Source of the DNA: Xestospongia bergquistia
Taxonomy: Eukaryota; Porifera; Demospongiae; Haplosclerida; Petrosiidae
NCBI GenBank assembly: GCA_963965975.1
Contig: OZ014411.1
Location: 8,929,501-8,993,500 of the forward strand
Direction: 5' to 3'
Length of the DNA: 64,000 nt
Below are positions 12,601-24,784 of this stretch, piece after piece. Under the pieces are notes generated by a model. It did not search any database and was not told the origin of the DNA. It saw only the letters and a program-made list of their open reading frames with translations. The translations under genes were made by a program, and so were the position numbers. Position 1 is the first letter of the stretch. Each line of letters opens with the position of its first letter.

Positions 12601-14710
12601 CATATAAACATAACATAAAGCTTTTGAAGATGACATGTTAATATCAATGTAGCTTAAAACAATCTTTAAACAGCCTAGAAGGCCTTGTGTGATAGGCAAA
12701 AATATGATTGCTTTAAGGTAAGTAGTCCTATATGTTTGTCTTAGTATTGTAAATGAGACAAGAACATTCCAAAAAGAGATGGTCTCATTTAATTTAAACA
12801 ATCAATTCCTTGTATCCTAATGAATAAATTAGTGTTTCAGCTTTTATACATGATATAAGTCTAAAAATGGAGTCATTGATCATCAGAGCATAAAGAAATA
12901 ATTCACAAGTGTGTCTTATAAGATAAAAGGAACTATACCTGGTATAAAGGATTACAATATTAATACTAGATACTACTGTTGTAATCCTTTTAAGAAAAAT
13001 GGGATATTTTTTGGTTGCAATAATAAATGAGTTAATTAATACATTGAACACAAGAGCCTACAGTAATGCAGTCATGATTACCTTGGCTAATTTTGAGTCA
13101 GTAACACTTATCAATTGTCGAAAGATAAAGGCCATCGGATAACCTGTAATGATACAATAATAGGTCAATATTAAATATATGTTTAACAATTTTCTATAAC
13201 AAGACTATAAAGGTATTTATTTGGTTAACTATATGCAAATTATTTGTTATTGTGATTAAAATAACTGTGATAACAAATCATTACGTAATAATACAAATAA
13301 ATGAATATGTAAATATCTCATTTAAATGTACAGCTTGTTGTAAACATTTCTATTAAAATGACAGATTTGAAACAATTCCAACTAAATGGAATAATGATGT
13401 GTAAAACGAAGGCATCTGAGAATGACAGTCACAGTAATAGTAGCTGTTCTGCTAGCTTTAATTCTAGCTCTTCAATTCTAGTAACTCTGTTTCCAACAGA
13501 AAAAGGTTTTTCTGAGTTATGTTGTTCATTTAATCATTGAATGATCTCTATCTTTGTTTTGCCAGCCTTTTTTATCTCTTAAAAAAAATATAAATATCTC
13601 ATAAATCTTTCCTCTCTTTTCTCAAAACATCTTTTTCATTCTCTTCTTCGTTTAGTCTTCCTATTGCTTACAAGTATATGCTAGTTTCCATAATTTAGAG
13701 ATAATTATAATATACGATAATGTACACACAGCCTCGGATGACCCCACCCACCCCCGTAGATGGATAGATTTTAATTACCAATAACTGTGTAACTCTCTCA
13801 AGCTTGTCCCACAGAATTCTATTTCATTACTATGGTAGTCGAGGACAGACATTACAATTTCTATTTCTTCTGTGCACTTTGGTATATTTGAAAATTCCAA
13901 TTAATAACCTATTTGCTAAGGAAGCTGAGTGTAGGTATTAAAATATACAATCAAAATCAGGAACCCAACACAACTGGAAACATATCACTCACACTTGATT
14001 TTAAAAGACAGCTTGTGGTACTTGTGTTCCACATTAATATTATTAAGTACCAAGAAAAACCTAATAGAAATTATTAATGGTGTACATGCCAAGAATGGAA
14101 TAAGGAATAATGAATTGGAACTTGTCAACTACATCGTTAATTGGAATTTTCAAATATGCAAACATTTTCAGAAAAAATAGGAATTGTAATGTCCATCTTT
14201 AGCAACTGTACATTGCTGATAAATGACAGGAATTATTTCAAAGCACAAAGCCATCAATTTCAAAGTAGGTATCAATGCCATAATCTCAAGATACAGAAGT
14301 ATCTCATGTTATCTATGACCAATATTTCTTTAATTAACTGATAGACCTAATACTATGGATGATTTAAACAAACTTGACAACAGACATCCATTGCATATAC
14401 TCTTAAGGTTAAACATTTGAACTAAGACTTGTACAGTACTTAATAATTATGCTGCATCAAGTTCATGTGACATAGGAACTGAACACTAAGTTAAAGCTAA
14501 TGAACAATCAGCATAATTTATTTGCCAATTATAAGTAAGGGTAAGTGTATACATGACTGGATTGAGCACAAATAAATCAAGGAATCAAACTTTGGGTATA
14601 AATCAGTAGATATATTAGATCACAATCTTACCCATTAGAATTCCTAGAAACAATTGAGCCTCTGGTTCTGAGATATCAACTGTACTGCTTAAAATCTGTG
14701 CTAGATTCAT
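9660..14710 (-). CDS. LPCAT3-like MBOAT lysophospholipid acyltransferase, copy C
   Basis: Predicted multi-pass ER enzyme that reacylates lysophospholipids. Sixteen exons were traced (14710-14632, 13143-13082, 12226-12178, 12124-12018, 11931-11832, 11775-11738, 11688-11629, 11319-11272, 11220-11153, 11108-11000, 10944-10858, 10486-10367, 10274-10228, 10158-10011, 9966-9808, 9755-9660). They give 459 codons including TAG, with exon lengths identical to copy E. Motifs match LPCAT3: IGYPMAF, YDGG, LVGP, ILTGI, WVARN.YKRLK and the catalytic IWHGFW. The MBOAT asparagine (NLRTTEW) is kept, although a nearby Asn seen in the other copies is Thr. The tail is lysine-rich (PKKKKAVD). Intron 7 contains a MITE. 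The family call is strong; substrate choice is unknown. Confidence 0.88.
11372..11617. mobile_element. MITE in intron 7 of copy C
   Basis: About 245 bp bounded by inverted arms: left CTGTAAAAATTAATTAGTTG, right ending AACCAATCAAATTTTACA. The internal arms GGTTATACA and TGTATAACC also pair. The same element sits in the same intron of copies D and E, and as a solo copy at 57483-57727. It is noncoding. Confidence 0.7.
13860..14631. repeat. repeat-rich part of copy C intron 1
   Basis: Matches the window start (1-757) and 23390-24420. The 13860-14200 part carries the GGAATTTTCAAATATGCAAA block of the GGAATT family. Here the paralogous site that is interrupted in copy D is uninterrupted (about 14115-14140). 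Confidence 0.65.
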
Positions 14711-16479
14711 TGCGAATATCCAGTTGATCAATTGTCTAATTATAGTCAGTCACTATGTATGTTTGCATGAAAGGTCAAGCTCAGCTGCCAAAAAGGACTC
14801 CGTATAAGAAAACTGTCAAAGCAGACAACTGGTTTCCCTATTAAGAGTAAGCAACAGATGCTCTACACTTCATTGTTAATATAGTGTAAACATAAAAAGG
14901 AAATAGACAACCTGTTCTAATTACTAAGAAACAACAGTTGCTCAGACATTTGTAATTTTAATAGTGTAAATAGAAGTGGTTAACAGGTTTCCCTATTAAG
15001 AGAAAGCAACAGATGCTCTACCCTACATTGTTAATACAGTGTAAACATGCATAGGAAGGAAATAGACTACCTGTTCTAATTACTAAGATATAATAGTTGC
15101 TTAGACATGTTTAATTGTAAAGAAAAAGCAACATATTCTCTCTAGGAATAAAACAATTCCTTTATAGATATTTTACATTGCATAGTTTGTTTGTAGATAT
15201 AGATTACCCAAACCGTCAAAACTGTGACTCCTAACTGATGTCTCAATTTTCAATAATAATAATAATTAAGGTATTATACTGTAATTGTCTTACAAAAAAA
15301 CATGTGAATGTAGGGTCAAAATTTTATCTGACACATGGATGGCTATGATAAGTTATTGTCATATGGTTTAGCAATCCATACTTGTATTGATGGATACTTA
15401 AATATCTATTTTGACTTCTAAATATCTTACTTTTAAGTTTTTCTCAAAAGATAATGTGGCTCAACTTGCTACCGACATATTGCGGCCCTGTGAGTGGCTG
15501 CTCAAATTTTGTTGAGCGTGTTAAAAACAGCCGTATGTAAACATAAATTAAAGTTGAAAATGTTCAGTCTTTTGGACTCAAGTTATGTACAAAACAATGG
15601 TCCTCTGATTACTATTCTGATTAAATAAAACAAATGAGTTTTCTGGTTTTGGAGCAGATATAGTCAATATGAGGAGACCAAGATAGCTGAGCTATCAGGA
15701 TAACACCCAGATGTTTGAAGGGATAAACTCTTTCTAAGGGAGAGCTATTGAGATAAAGTATGTAGTGAACTCTATAGTTGCCCTCTGTATCTACAATCAG
15801 ATTACTGTATTGAAAATTGCCAAGTAGATGCCTTTGGATAGGCTTTCATTTTAAAAACAAGTCTAATATGAAAGAAAGATCATACATATATGGGACCATG
15901 CATCAAAATCCAATGTGGTAAAAATTTAAAACTTTTTTTTTTATTTTGCATTATTATTAAATACAAAATAGAAAGTTGTTGGTCCTAATTTTGTTACACC
16001 AAGACATCTCGGTGGATTGATATGTTTGAGGTTATGAGTTTTCAACCTTACTACATTTCCTATAATTTCAGACACTACAAACTGGTGGAATACTTATGCA
16101 AAGTATGTATTTAGATTATTTGTAAATTTAACAGAAATGTTACAATAGGTATACACTGGTATACTGTACAGTTGACCTTATTTGTTAGAGCTATTAGAAC
16201 TTTTAGTCAACTGGAACTCACATAGAATTAGATTTAATTCAAAGACATCACTGCCATCTGGCAAACCAAACGACCTTTCTGCTATGTCCCATATTCATGG
16301 TACGTTTAACTGATATTGGTTATTGGGAAACCTTTATATACAAAATACATATATTGTAGGTGCAGACAATTACCTACAACCTGTGGATCACACTTTGTGG
16401 TCACATGGTATGGTTTAATAGTGATGATATCAATTTTAAAAACAATAATTAGGTTAGTTTAGAAACTTACTCTGCTATT
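14711..16479. other. upstream region of copy C; no gene
   Basis: The first part is paralogous to 24500-25400. No coding exon was recognised. A promoter for copy C should lie just right of 14710, but no specific motif could be assigned. A short purine-rich block near 14820-15060 is locally repeated (GCAACAGATGCTCTAC occurs twice). Confidence 0.5.
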
Positions 16480-16640
16480 ATGAGGGCTAAATGTCATCCA
16501 TGGAAAACACTAGATGATGAAAAATATGGTTGTCTGAGTGATCAAAGGCTGAATTTTATTGACAAATTGTTAATTCTTCTTTATATTGTTACACCAAGAG
16601 ACCAAAAGCATAAGACTTTTGTTGTGATTATACAATTATC
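16480..16640 (+). pseudogene. protein kinase C-lobe relic, sister of 1430-1875
   Basis: The plus strand reads YSAIMRAKCHPWKTLDDEKY followed by GCLSDQRLNFIDKLL. It is nearly identical to the minus-strand relic at 1640-1520. Here the frame stays open a little longer, and the Arg-Pro motif again lies in another frame. It is inverted relative to the first copy and adjoins the Ty3/gypsy fragment. Only a fragment is present. Confidence 0.45.
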
Positions 16641-16810
16641 ATATTTACTTTACCTTTGATATATAAGTCCTAAAATTTAGGATACAAATGTTATGTCATA
16701 TTTTTGTCTAATCGAAAAAATTGTAAGTGAACACGTGTCGATTATTATTTAAAGGAAGTAATCATCAAGTTAACCATCACAGTTTGTAATGAAGTATTGT
16801 TCTTAATATT

Positions 16811-17716
16811 ATGAGAATCTTTTTATGGAATGTAATCATGTTAGTTTATAATCTAGTTGATTTTCACTCAAAATGGTTAGATGCTCATATTATGCATAAT
16901 ATTACTTCCTCTAGAACCATAGAGAAGCTAAGACAGATTTTCTCAATTCATGGACTTCCAAGGAAAATTGTAACTGATAATGGACCGTCATCAGCTCCGT
17001 ATCATCCTTCCACCAATGGACTAGTGGAAAGGGCAGTACAGACAGTGAAAAGAGGACTTCAATGTATACAAGGTAGTTCCATACAAGAAAAATTGTCTAA
17101 GTTTTTATTCACACACTGGATTACACCTCATTCTACTACAGGTGTTGCACCTTCAGAACTTTTAATGGGACGAAGACTTCGATCTCGCCTAGATGGATTG
17201 TTTCCTAAAGTAAATAAGAAGATAGAGTCTTGACAAGAGAAACAGAAAGAAATTTATGACAAAAATTGATCCCTAAGAAAATTCAATGTTGGTGACCTAG
17301 TTCTTGCTGAAGATTTTAGAGCAACAGGGTCCAAGTGGATGCCAGGAGCAGTGTTGAAAGTGACAGGTCCTTTGTCGTACCAGATCAAGTTAGTAAATGG
17401 TAACACTGTTCATTGTCATATTGACAATGTTAGAAGAAGATATAGTGCAGTAGACATCAATGTAGCTACTAGTACAGACTTTAAACCACAAACAAACTCT
17501 GATAATGATCTAGCAGACATTGCCGTGGATTCAACAGTTAATTCAGACTCATTCACTGAACAGTCTTTTCCAGTCCTAGCTCCTACGTCTACTAATGGAC
17601 ATTCGAGTTCCCTTGAATCTCAAGTTGATACGTCATCTGTTGATGTGCCAGTACGTCATTCCACTCAAACAAGTAGACCTCCCAAAAGTAGTTTTCTATT
17701 TGTTAGTACTTATTGA
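16811..17716 (+). mobile_element. Ty3/gypsy retrotransposon fragment: integrase core and C-terminal domain
   Basis: The frame from 16811 gives an integrase core (DFHSKW, then VTDNGPSSAPYHPSTNGLVE). The stretch normally found between TDNGP and the APYHPS box is missing, so the core carries an internal deletion. TGA stops occur at 17231 and near 17265. After them, FNVGDLVLAEDF and WMPGAVLKVTGPLSYQI continue as the usual post-integrase domain, followed by a Ser/Thr-rich tail ending RPPKSS. Gag, protease and reverse transcriptase are absent. It is an inactive 3' fragment. Confidence 0.85.
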
Positions 17717-17769
17717 ATATTGTATGTGTTACATAGTAATTTTTGTATTTTGAGCTAAGGATAGGGAAG

Positions 17770-17926
17770 TGTGGTATTTCATTTAGTAATTAATGCATTA
17801 CTCTATGATGTAATATGTTTTGTGAGTAAATATTTAATATCATGTTTTGGTTGTTTAGTTTAGTTATCGTGTTATTGTTATTTTATAAAATTTGTCAGTT
17901 ACTATTAAAAGTACCAAAACACGACA
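17770..17926 (+). mobile_element. probable 3' LTR of the Ty3/gypsy fragment
   Basis: About 50 bp after the integrase-tail stop there is a purine tract (GGATAGGGAAG), followed by a block that begins TGTGGTATTTC and ends ACACGACA, i.e. TG...CA ends over 157 bp. No matching 5' LTR was found in the window, so the LTR call rests on position and end bases. Confidence 0.5.
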
Positions 17927-18470
17927 CCTAGGACATAATTATCTCCTTATTAAGTTGTATTCAATAAAATGAGGATTGCCAAGTCACTTCATCCATATTC
18001 ACTCATCTATATTCTAGTTTGAGATGGACAGGCCTTTTGCATAGAGAGGAAGAGTTTGGAGAAAAGTGCATTACAACTTGTATAAGAGAAATGCTTATAA
18101 AGTGTGAATTTATAATATGAATGCAGTAAAAGGAAGAAGAATGAGCAAAGGAAGCAAGCAAGACAGTTATAGTATTGCCAATAACCATATTTATTTCAGA
18201 AAGAACTACAATTATTATAGGTTTTGCAATCTGCAGGCATTGATGTGACATTGAAGACCATTTGCCATGAGCTATATAATATAATATTTTCTATTGTCAT
18301 TCTAGTTGTTTAAAAAAAACAATGTGATCAAACAAACATGTTTGTGTATCAAAACTACACAATTATCTACATAAGTTTAGTTGTTACATATTTTTATTTT
18401 GCACTTTAATAAGTTTATGTTGATTATTTAATTGTTTCATTAAATAAGATTCTATAGGTATACTGAATGC
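17927..18470. repeat. 3' flank of MBOAT copy D
   Basis: Collinear with 9060-9659 and 6720-7338, but with an internal deletion compared with them. No exon seen. Confidence 0.6.
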
Positions 18471-19489
18471 CTAATCAACTGCTTTCTTTTTCTTAGGCAG
18501 AACCTGATACACAGCAATCCATCCTAATCCAATGACATGAGGATAAAAGTATAAAGAGCTTCCAAACTAAAGAACAAATTCAATCACATAACATGAAGTA
18601 TAGTTTATATAATATATATATAAAACACCTTAAAACAAGCATCCCATTTGAGCAAAAAGAAGCAAATAAATGCAAAAGACGTCATCAAATTCTTCAATGT
18701 AAATGCAAACAGCCATACAGGAATATAGACTGGCCATGACAACTGATTGATATCTCCACCAATTAATTCCTTAGTATAACTTGTAAACTATAATACATTA
18801 AAAATTGTTAAGCATAATTTTTGAATCATACCGGTTTCCCAGCTGGAACCAAAATAAATTCAGCAAGAAAAGTGATAAAAAATCCACTCCAGAATCCATG
18901 CCATATAGACAAAAACATGGTGGTAATGAAGATGGACAGGTATTGATTACCCATCCATTTTAGACGTTTATATACATTTCTTTATAAAGAGAAAGTATGT
19001 ATAAAAAATATGATAGAATACACATAATGTACTGAATATATTACTTACCTTGCTACCCATTCATTAGTTTTAAGATTGTAGGACCTTGTAGCACTCTAAA
19101 CAATGCAAGTAGAATTAATTATTGATAACTAATTGTTATAATTAAATTATTATATGTAACAGTGATACTGATTTGCCATTGGCTTACCTGTATTGTAATC
19201 CCAAAGTTAAACAATATCAGTTTTACATTACACAAACCACCCCAGTCCACAGCACCATCTGGTTTGAGGCCATCATATGTTATTCCAGTTAAAATAGAAG
19301 AACTTTCCTAGTATAAAAGTTGTGGATATTATTAAACAAAAAGTTACTTTGTATATAGGTCCATTTTCAAAATTAGTACATTATGTTAGTTGGCCTAAAA
19401 ACTGACTGGCAAATTCAACTCAACCAATTAAAAATCTGTGTGTATAGATATTACACATACATATATGCAAATATATATGTATAAAGACA

Positions 19490-19521
19490 TATCTATCTAT
19501 CTATCTATATGTGCACATATA

Positions 19522-19571
<50 letters not shown>

Positions 19572-19600
19572 GTGTGTATATATATATATACATACATGCA
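19490..19600. repeat. TA/CTAT/GT microsatellite in intron 11 of copy D
   Basis: ATCTATCTATCT followed by a long (AT)n and (GT)n tract. Copy E has a (GATA)n tract at the corresponding intron position (30011-30044), and copy C has a short (CA)n there. Confidence 0.8.
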
Positions 19601-20297
19601 GATGTTAAAAAACACCATTGACTTACAAAAACAATCTATTATAACTTTAAGTTTTTAAAAAAATTGATAGCATAAACAATTGAGCAGAAAAGTAGAAACC
19701 CATGGCAATTATAAAAATTGGGTCCTTGACATTTTGGTTCTCATCATGATAGATTACAATAGTAACATCATATAAACTTACAGCAAAAATCCATACACAT
19801 AAGTAAGAGTGTGTAGCACCTGTCGCAGTTGGTACCATGACAGCAAGTCTGTATAGTAAACTACTATTCTATAGACACAATAAAGTGATAAAATGATATA
19901 TAGTATTAAGTGGTCATTCTTACAATATATTCTTCAGTTATTACATATTGTAATGGGAAATAATGACTTAATAGAATAAATATGGCTGTTGTAATCAAAA
20001 AATGTATAAATCTCAGCAGACTTGCAGGAACGCTATATAAGTCATGTATCATTAATAGATTTTTATAAATATGCACCTGCTAGGTGTTATATTTCTGTCA
20101 TATAGTGTTCCTGAAACAAACATTTGGTATCTTATGAAAGGAAACTAATAATACACTACAATAAATCAAAGATATTTTGACTATAAATGTATTACCACTG
20201 GTCCAACCAATATTGTACAAAAGAAATAGCAATATCCAAAGAACTGAAAGGATAGAACAGACATGACAGATCATTAATATATCTCAGATGTATTATT

Positions 20298-20527
20298 AAT
20301 GTAAAAATTAATTAGTTGATTTAAGTAATACATGGTTTTACAGGTTATACAAAATGTATTATATTGATTACTAATGTATTATGAAATTGATAGTTACGTA
20401 GCTATATAAAAAGTAGTATTATAGTAATGAATACAGTGATTACTTTTTAACAAAAATAAGTTTATTTTTTGCAAGCTATATAACCAATAATGATTAAATT
20501 AATCAATCAATTTTTACAATGATATAT
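20298..20527. mobile_element. MITE in intron 7 of copy D
   Basis: Orthologous in position to the intron 7 element of copies C and E, with the same inverted arms (GTAAAAATTAATTAGTTGAT and AATCAATCAATTTTTACA). It was present before the gene was duplicated. Confidence 0.65.
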
Positions 20528-22099
20528 ATACATATACCTCAATAAAAGAGGGTAGTTCTTTGATTTGAAATTTCTTTTGTTCTTCAGTCAACAATGTCTA
20601 TAATTATTATAATATTTATTGTTAGATTATGACTAATTTATTTACTTCTTTCCTGTCACCATCATACAAACTAGTAGCTAAGCCTATAATATGAGTAGAT
20701 AGAGTTGGGCTTATATACTAGAACATATAATTGACTTACCAATTAACTTCAATACCATTACACATTGAGAAAGTGTCCAGTTATAAGGATAAAGAACACC
20801 AGAGTAATAAATCACAGCATACCCATATAAAAGATGACTCTTTAAAGAAAATAAAAATCAACTTTTGTCATGGCACTAAATTTGATTGTCACAAATGTAA
20901 TGTTATGTCGCATAACAATCAGTTACCATAGTAACAATCCATGTTAAGAATAAGGAGAACTTTGTTCCTCCAAAAAGATATAGAATACCATAGACAGTAA
21001 TGATGTCTATTAAAGAGTGCCAGATATCAGTACCTAATAAGTGTAGGAAATATGTTAGTAGTTATAGACATATGTAGTGAACTAACCAAATACATAGTAC
21101 ATAATAATAAAACCACCAAGACTTGAAATAAATTCTAAAATAAAATAAGAAAGATTGAATAAATAGAAATAAGATTATAATTATAAATATTATTTTAAAA
21201 TTCTTCCAACAATGCTGATATTGTGATGCTACAGCAAAATCATTGTTGTTAACTATGAAGAGAGAAAATATAATTATATATTGATTCTAACAATTAGTTG
21301 TGCTAAATTCTGGGTAAACAGTCAATTTTCATAGGCTAATTTAGTAAATTAAAGCTACAAAATATCTTGCAAGTAATTTTTAAAGCAAAATTAGAGGGCA
21401 TTGCCATGCCAAATCAATTATTAAAATGGTCATCTATGAATGTGCTCTAGTGTGTTGTGAGAATAATGCTTTCTAGGACCCTAACATTGGTGACAGATTT
21501 GATTATCACATACAAACATAATATAAAACTTTTAAAGAAGACATGTTGATATCAATGTGGCCCAAAACAATCTCTAAACAACTTAGCAAGCTTTGTGTGA
21601 TAGACAAAATATGATTGCTTTAAGGTAGGTAGTCCTATATGTTTGTCTTAGTATTGTAAGTGAAACGGGCACATTCCAAAAAGAAATTCAATTTAAACAA
21701 TGGGTTAATTTGGAGAGAACTGTATATTCCTATGTCCTAATGAATGGATTAGTGTTTAAGTTTTTATACATGATATAAGTCTAAAAATGGTGTCATTGAA
21801 CATCAGAGCACAAAGATATCATTCACACGTGTGTCTTATAAGATTAAAGGATATATACCTGGGTACAAAGTATAAAGGATTACAATATTAACACTAAATA
21901 CTATTGTTGTAATCCGTTGAAGAAAAATGGATATTTCTTTTGTTACAATAGTAAATGAGTTAATTAATACATTTAATGACAGGAACCTTCACTGATGTAT
22001 TCATAATTACCTGAACTAATTTTGAGTCAGTAACACTTATCAACTGTCTAAAGATAAAGGCCATTGGATAACCTGTAATGATACAACAATAGGTCAATA

Positions 22100-23265
22100 T
22101 TAAATGTATTTTTAATAATTTTCTATAACAAGACTATAAAAGTATTTATTTGGTTAACTATACACAAATTATTTGTTACTGTGATCAAAATGACTGTATT
22201 AACAAATCATAACCTAATAATACAAATAATGAATATATAAACATCTCATTTAAATGTACAGCTTGTTGTAACATTTCTATCAAAATGACAAAATTAAAAC
22301 AATTCCAACTAAATGACTAATGATGCATAAAATAATTGCTATTCTTTACATAACTGACATGAGTACATTGTTATTTACAGAGTGACTGTAAATAACTCTT
22401 ACAAAATCATTAATATTTCACTAAAGCATATCAACCTGTTAGAATGTACACTTTCATATAATTCATTGGGCTTCAGACATATTTTAATATCATTACTGAT
22501 TGTGATGGGCTCATTGATGTGATAAGTGTTATTGTGTGTGATAAGTGTTATTATGTGTGATAGTATATTATTTTAGTTATCATTTATTTGGATTAGTGTT
22601 AATAACTGTTACTTGCACCTCTATTGTTCTTGTAATTTATGTTAAGTGTGTTGATATACATTTCTTAGCGCTAGTTTCTCTAGTGATATTTTTTCATTTA
22701 CACTATTCTTTGTTTTGTACACTATTTAAACACTGTTCTGTTTGTAATAAATTAGTCTTTTTTGTGATATTAAAATTACCCTGTCAACTTGGTGACTAGC
22801 TGTGCTTGTGTAGCACCATACCTCTTCTATCTAATCCTTCACACTAATAGTAATATAGCTAGGAAAATCTAGACCATTTAGTGAAACAATTCTGAGGCCC
22901 TGAACGAACAATATTGTATATGGGTATGATAACTAATATAGCTCTTTTAGTAACTATGTTTTTAACAGAAAAAGCTTTTCTGAGTTATGTTATCCATTTA
23001 ATCATTATATATTGGTTGATCTCTATCTTTGCCTTGTCAGCCTTTCTTATGTGTTATCTAAACTCTCTGCTTGTATTCATATCTGTCTCTCATTGTAAGC
23101 CATTGTTACATTCATTCAGCTCTGATTCTGCTTGTCTTCATACCCTTCATCCATGTCTGCCTCTCTCAAGCTCTTCTTGTCTTCTTTCAACTGTCTCTGC
23201 TCACTTTTTTACTTAAGTACAGACGTTTTGCTATTGTCCACTATAGTTTGGTGGCTACCAGTGCT
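22100..23265. other. copy D intron 1, unassigned part
   Basis: Shares blocks with 13200-13560 (for example the AAAGCTTTTCTGAGTTATGTT stretch). The 84-, 100- and 101-codon plus frames at 22545-23376 are pyrimidine-rich, lie within the intron and show no family motif. Confidence 0.45.
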
Positions 23266-23376
23266 GTGTTTGCCGAGTTAAAGCAGTTCAAAGCCATTTA
23301 CCCGGGTACACACACACACACACACACACACACTGACAGACTACACTTGCTATGCGCCCATGCACAGCGAGGTTAA
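23266..23376. repeat. 110-bp dispersed repeat with internal (CA)n
   Basis: Contains GAGTTAAAGCAGTTCAAAGC, then CCCGGGTA, (CA)n, and TATGCGCCCATGCACAGCGA. An inverted copy lies at about 27885-28010 in intron 2 of copy E. The two positions in the gene differ, so these are separate insertions. Confidence 0.65.
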
Positions 23377-23569
23377 CAATATACTATCAAAATCAGGTAC
23401 CCAACACAACTGGAAACATATCACTCACACTTAATTTTAAGAGACAGCTCGCGGTACTTGTGTTTCGTGTTAATATTATTAAGTACCAAGAAAAGCCTAA
23501 TAAAAATTATTAATGGTGTACGTGCCAAGATTGGAATAAGGAATAATGAATTGGAACTCATCAACTAGA

Positions 23570-23919
23570 TATGGAAGCCACAGACAGACATTCCAATTCC
23601 TTTTTCTTATTTCTTCTGCCAACCTTGGCGTATTTAAAAATTCCAATTAACGATGCAGTTGATGAGCCCAATTTCTCATTCCTAATTCCATTTTTGGCAT
23701 GTGCGACATTTCTAGGCTTTTCTTCTTACTTAATAAAACGCAGAGCACGAGTACCACGAGCTGTCTCTTAGAATCGAGGGTCATCGAGATGTTTCCAGTT
23801 AGGTTGGGTCCCTGACTTTGGTTGTATATAGAAGCTGAGAACGGACATTAAAACTCCGTATAACCCCGTGATATAAAAAATGGAAATAGGAACTGGAATG
23901 TCCGTCTGCGGCTTCCGTA
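23570..23919. mobile_element. MITE insertion with target-site duplication in intron 1 of copy D
   Basis: About 350 bp whose left end reads ATGGAAGCCACAGACAGACA and whose right end, reverse-complemented, reads TACGGAAGCCGCAGACGGAC. ACTAGAT flanks it on both sides (23564-23570 and 23920-23926). The paralogous intron of copy C reads straight through this point (about 14115-14140). Inside are the GGAATT-family blocks in reverse order. It has no coding capacity. Confidence 0.75.
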
Positions 23920-24718
23920 ACTAGATTGTTAATTGGAATTTTCAAATATGCAAACATTTTCAGAAAAAATAGGAATTGGAATGTCAGTCTTCAACAACTG
24001 TACATTACTGATGAATGACAGGAATTATTTCAAAGCACAAAGCCATCAATTTTTAAAGTAGGTATCAATGCCATACCTGAATGTGAAACTATCCACTATT
24101 CTATTAATATAATCTCAAGATACAAGAGTATATCATGTTATCTATGACCAACATTTCATTAATTAACTGATAGACGTAATACTTTGCATGATTTAAACAA
24201 CTTGGCAACAGACATCCATTGCATATATTCTTAAGTTTAAACTTTAACTAAGATTTGACAGTATTTACTAATTATGCTGCATTATGAACTAAAGCTAATG
24301 AACAATCAGCATAATTCATTTGCCAATTATAAGTCAGACTAAGTGTATACATGACTGGATTGAGCACAGGGAATCAAACTTGGGGTAGGAATCAGCAGAT
24401 ATGTTAGATCAGAATCTTACCCATTAGAATTCCTAGCAAAAATTGAGCCTCTGGTTCTGAGATATCAGCTGCACTGCTTACAATCTGTGCTAGACTCATT
24501 GTGAATATGCAGTTGATCAATTGTCTAATAGTCAATCACTATGTATATTTGCACGGAAGGTTAAGCCCATGCAGCAGCCAAAAAGGACTCCGTATAAGAG
24601 AACTGTCAAAGCAGACAACAGGTTTCCCTATTTAGAGCAACAACAGATGTTCTACACTTCTTTGTTAATACAGTGTGAACATAAGAAGGAAATAGACAAC
24701 CTGTTTTAATAACTAAGA

Positions 24719-24784
24719 TACAACAGTTGATCATACATTTCTAATTGTATATATACAATTAGAAATGTATGATCAACTGTTGTA
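24719..24784. repeat. perfect 66-bp palindrome
   Basis: Each arm is 33 bases with no mismatch. The left arm contains CAACAGTTGATCATACATTT and the centre is TATA/TATA. It could extrude a cruciform, or mark a MITE solo terminus or inverted junction. Paralogous DNA in copy C (about 14930-14960) has only one arm-like sequence. Confidence 0.9.

Larger units (their letters stand above)
18471..24499 (-). pseudogene. LPCAT3-like MBOAT acyltransferase, copy D, with one-base deletion in exon 3
   Basis: The same 16-exon plan as copies C and E (first exon 24499-24421, second 22072-22011, last 18566-18471) with all splice sites present. Exon 3 (21134-21087) is 48 nt instead of 49: a run of four T on the coding strand is three. 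As written, the frame shifts and meets TAA early in exon 4 (GTA CTG ATA TCT GGC ACT CTT TAA). All other exons keep the expected lengths, including exon 13 (KTNEWVAR) and exon 14 (WHGFW). It is therefore either a very young pseudogene or a one-base homopolymer error in the assembly. Intron 1 carries a MITE insertion (23570-23919). Confidence 0.75.

Noticed and set aside
23300-23340. CRISPR-like or other repeat array at the CA and TA tracts
   Set aside because: These are simple microsatellites without spacers, in a eukaryotic setting.
22545-23376. Three plus frames of 84-101 codons
   Set aside because: They lie inside intron 1 of copy D, are pyrimidine-biased and end in a (CA)n repeat. The paralogous introns do not keep them open.
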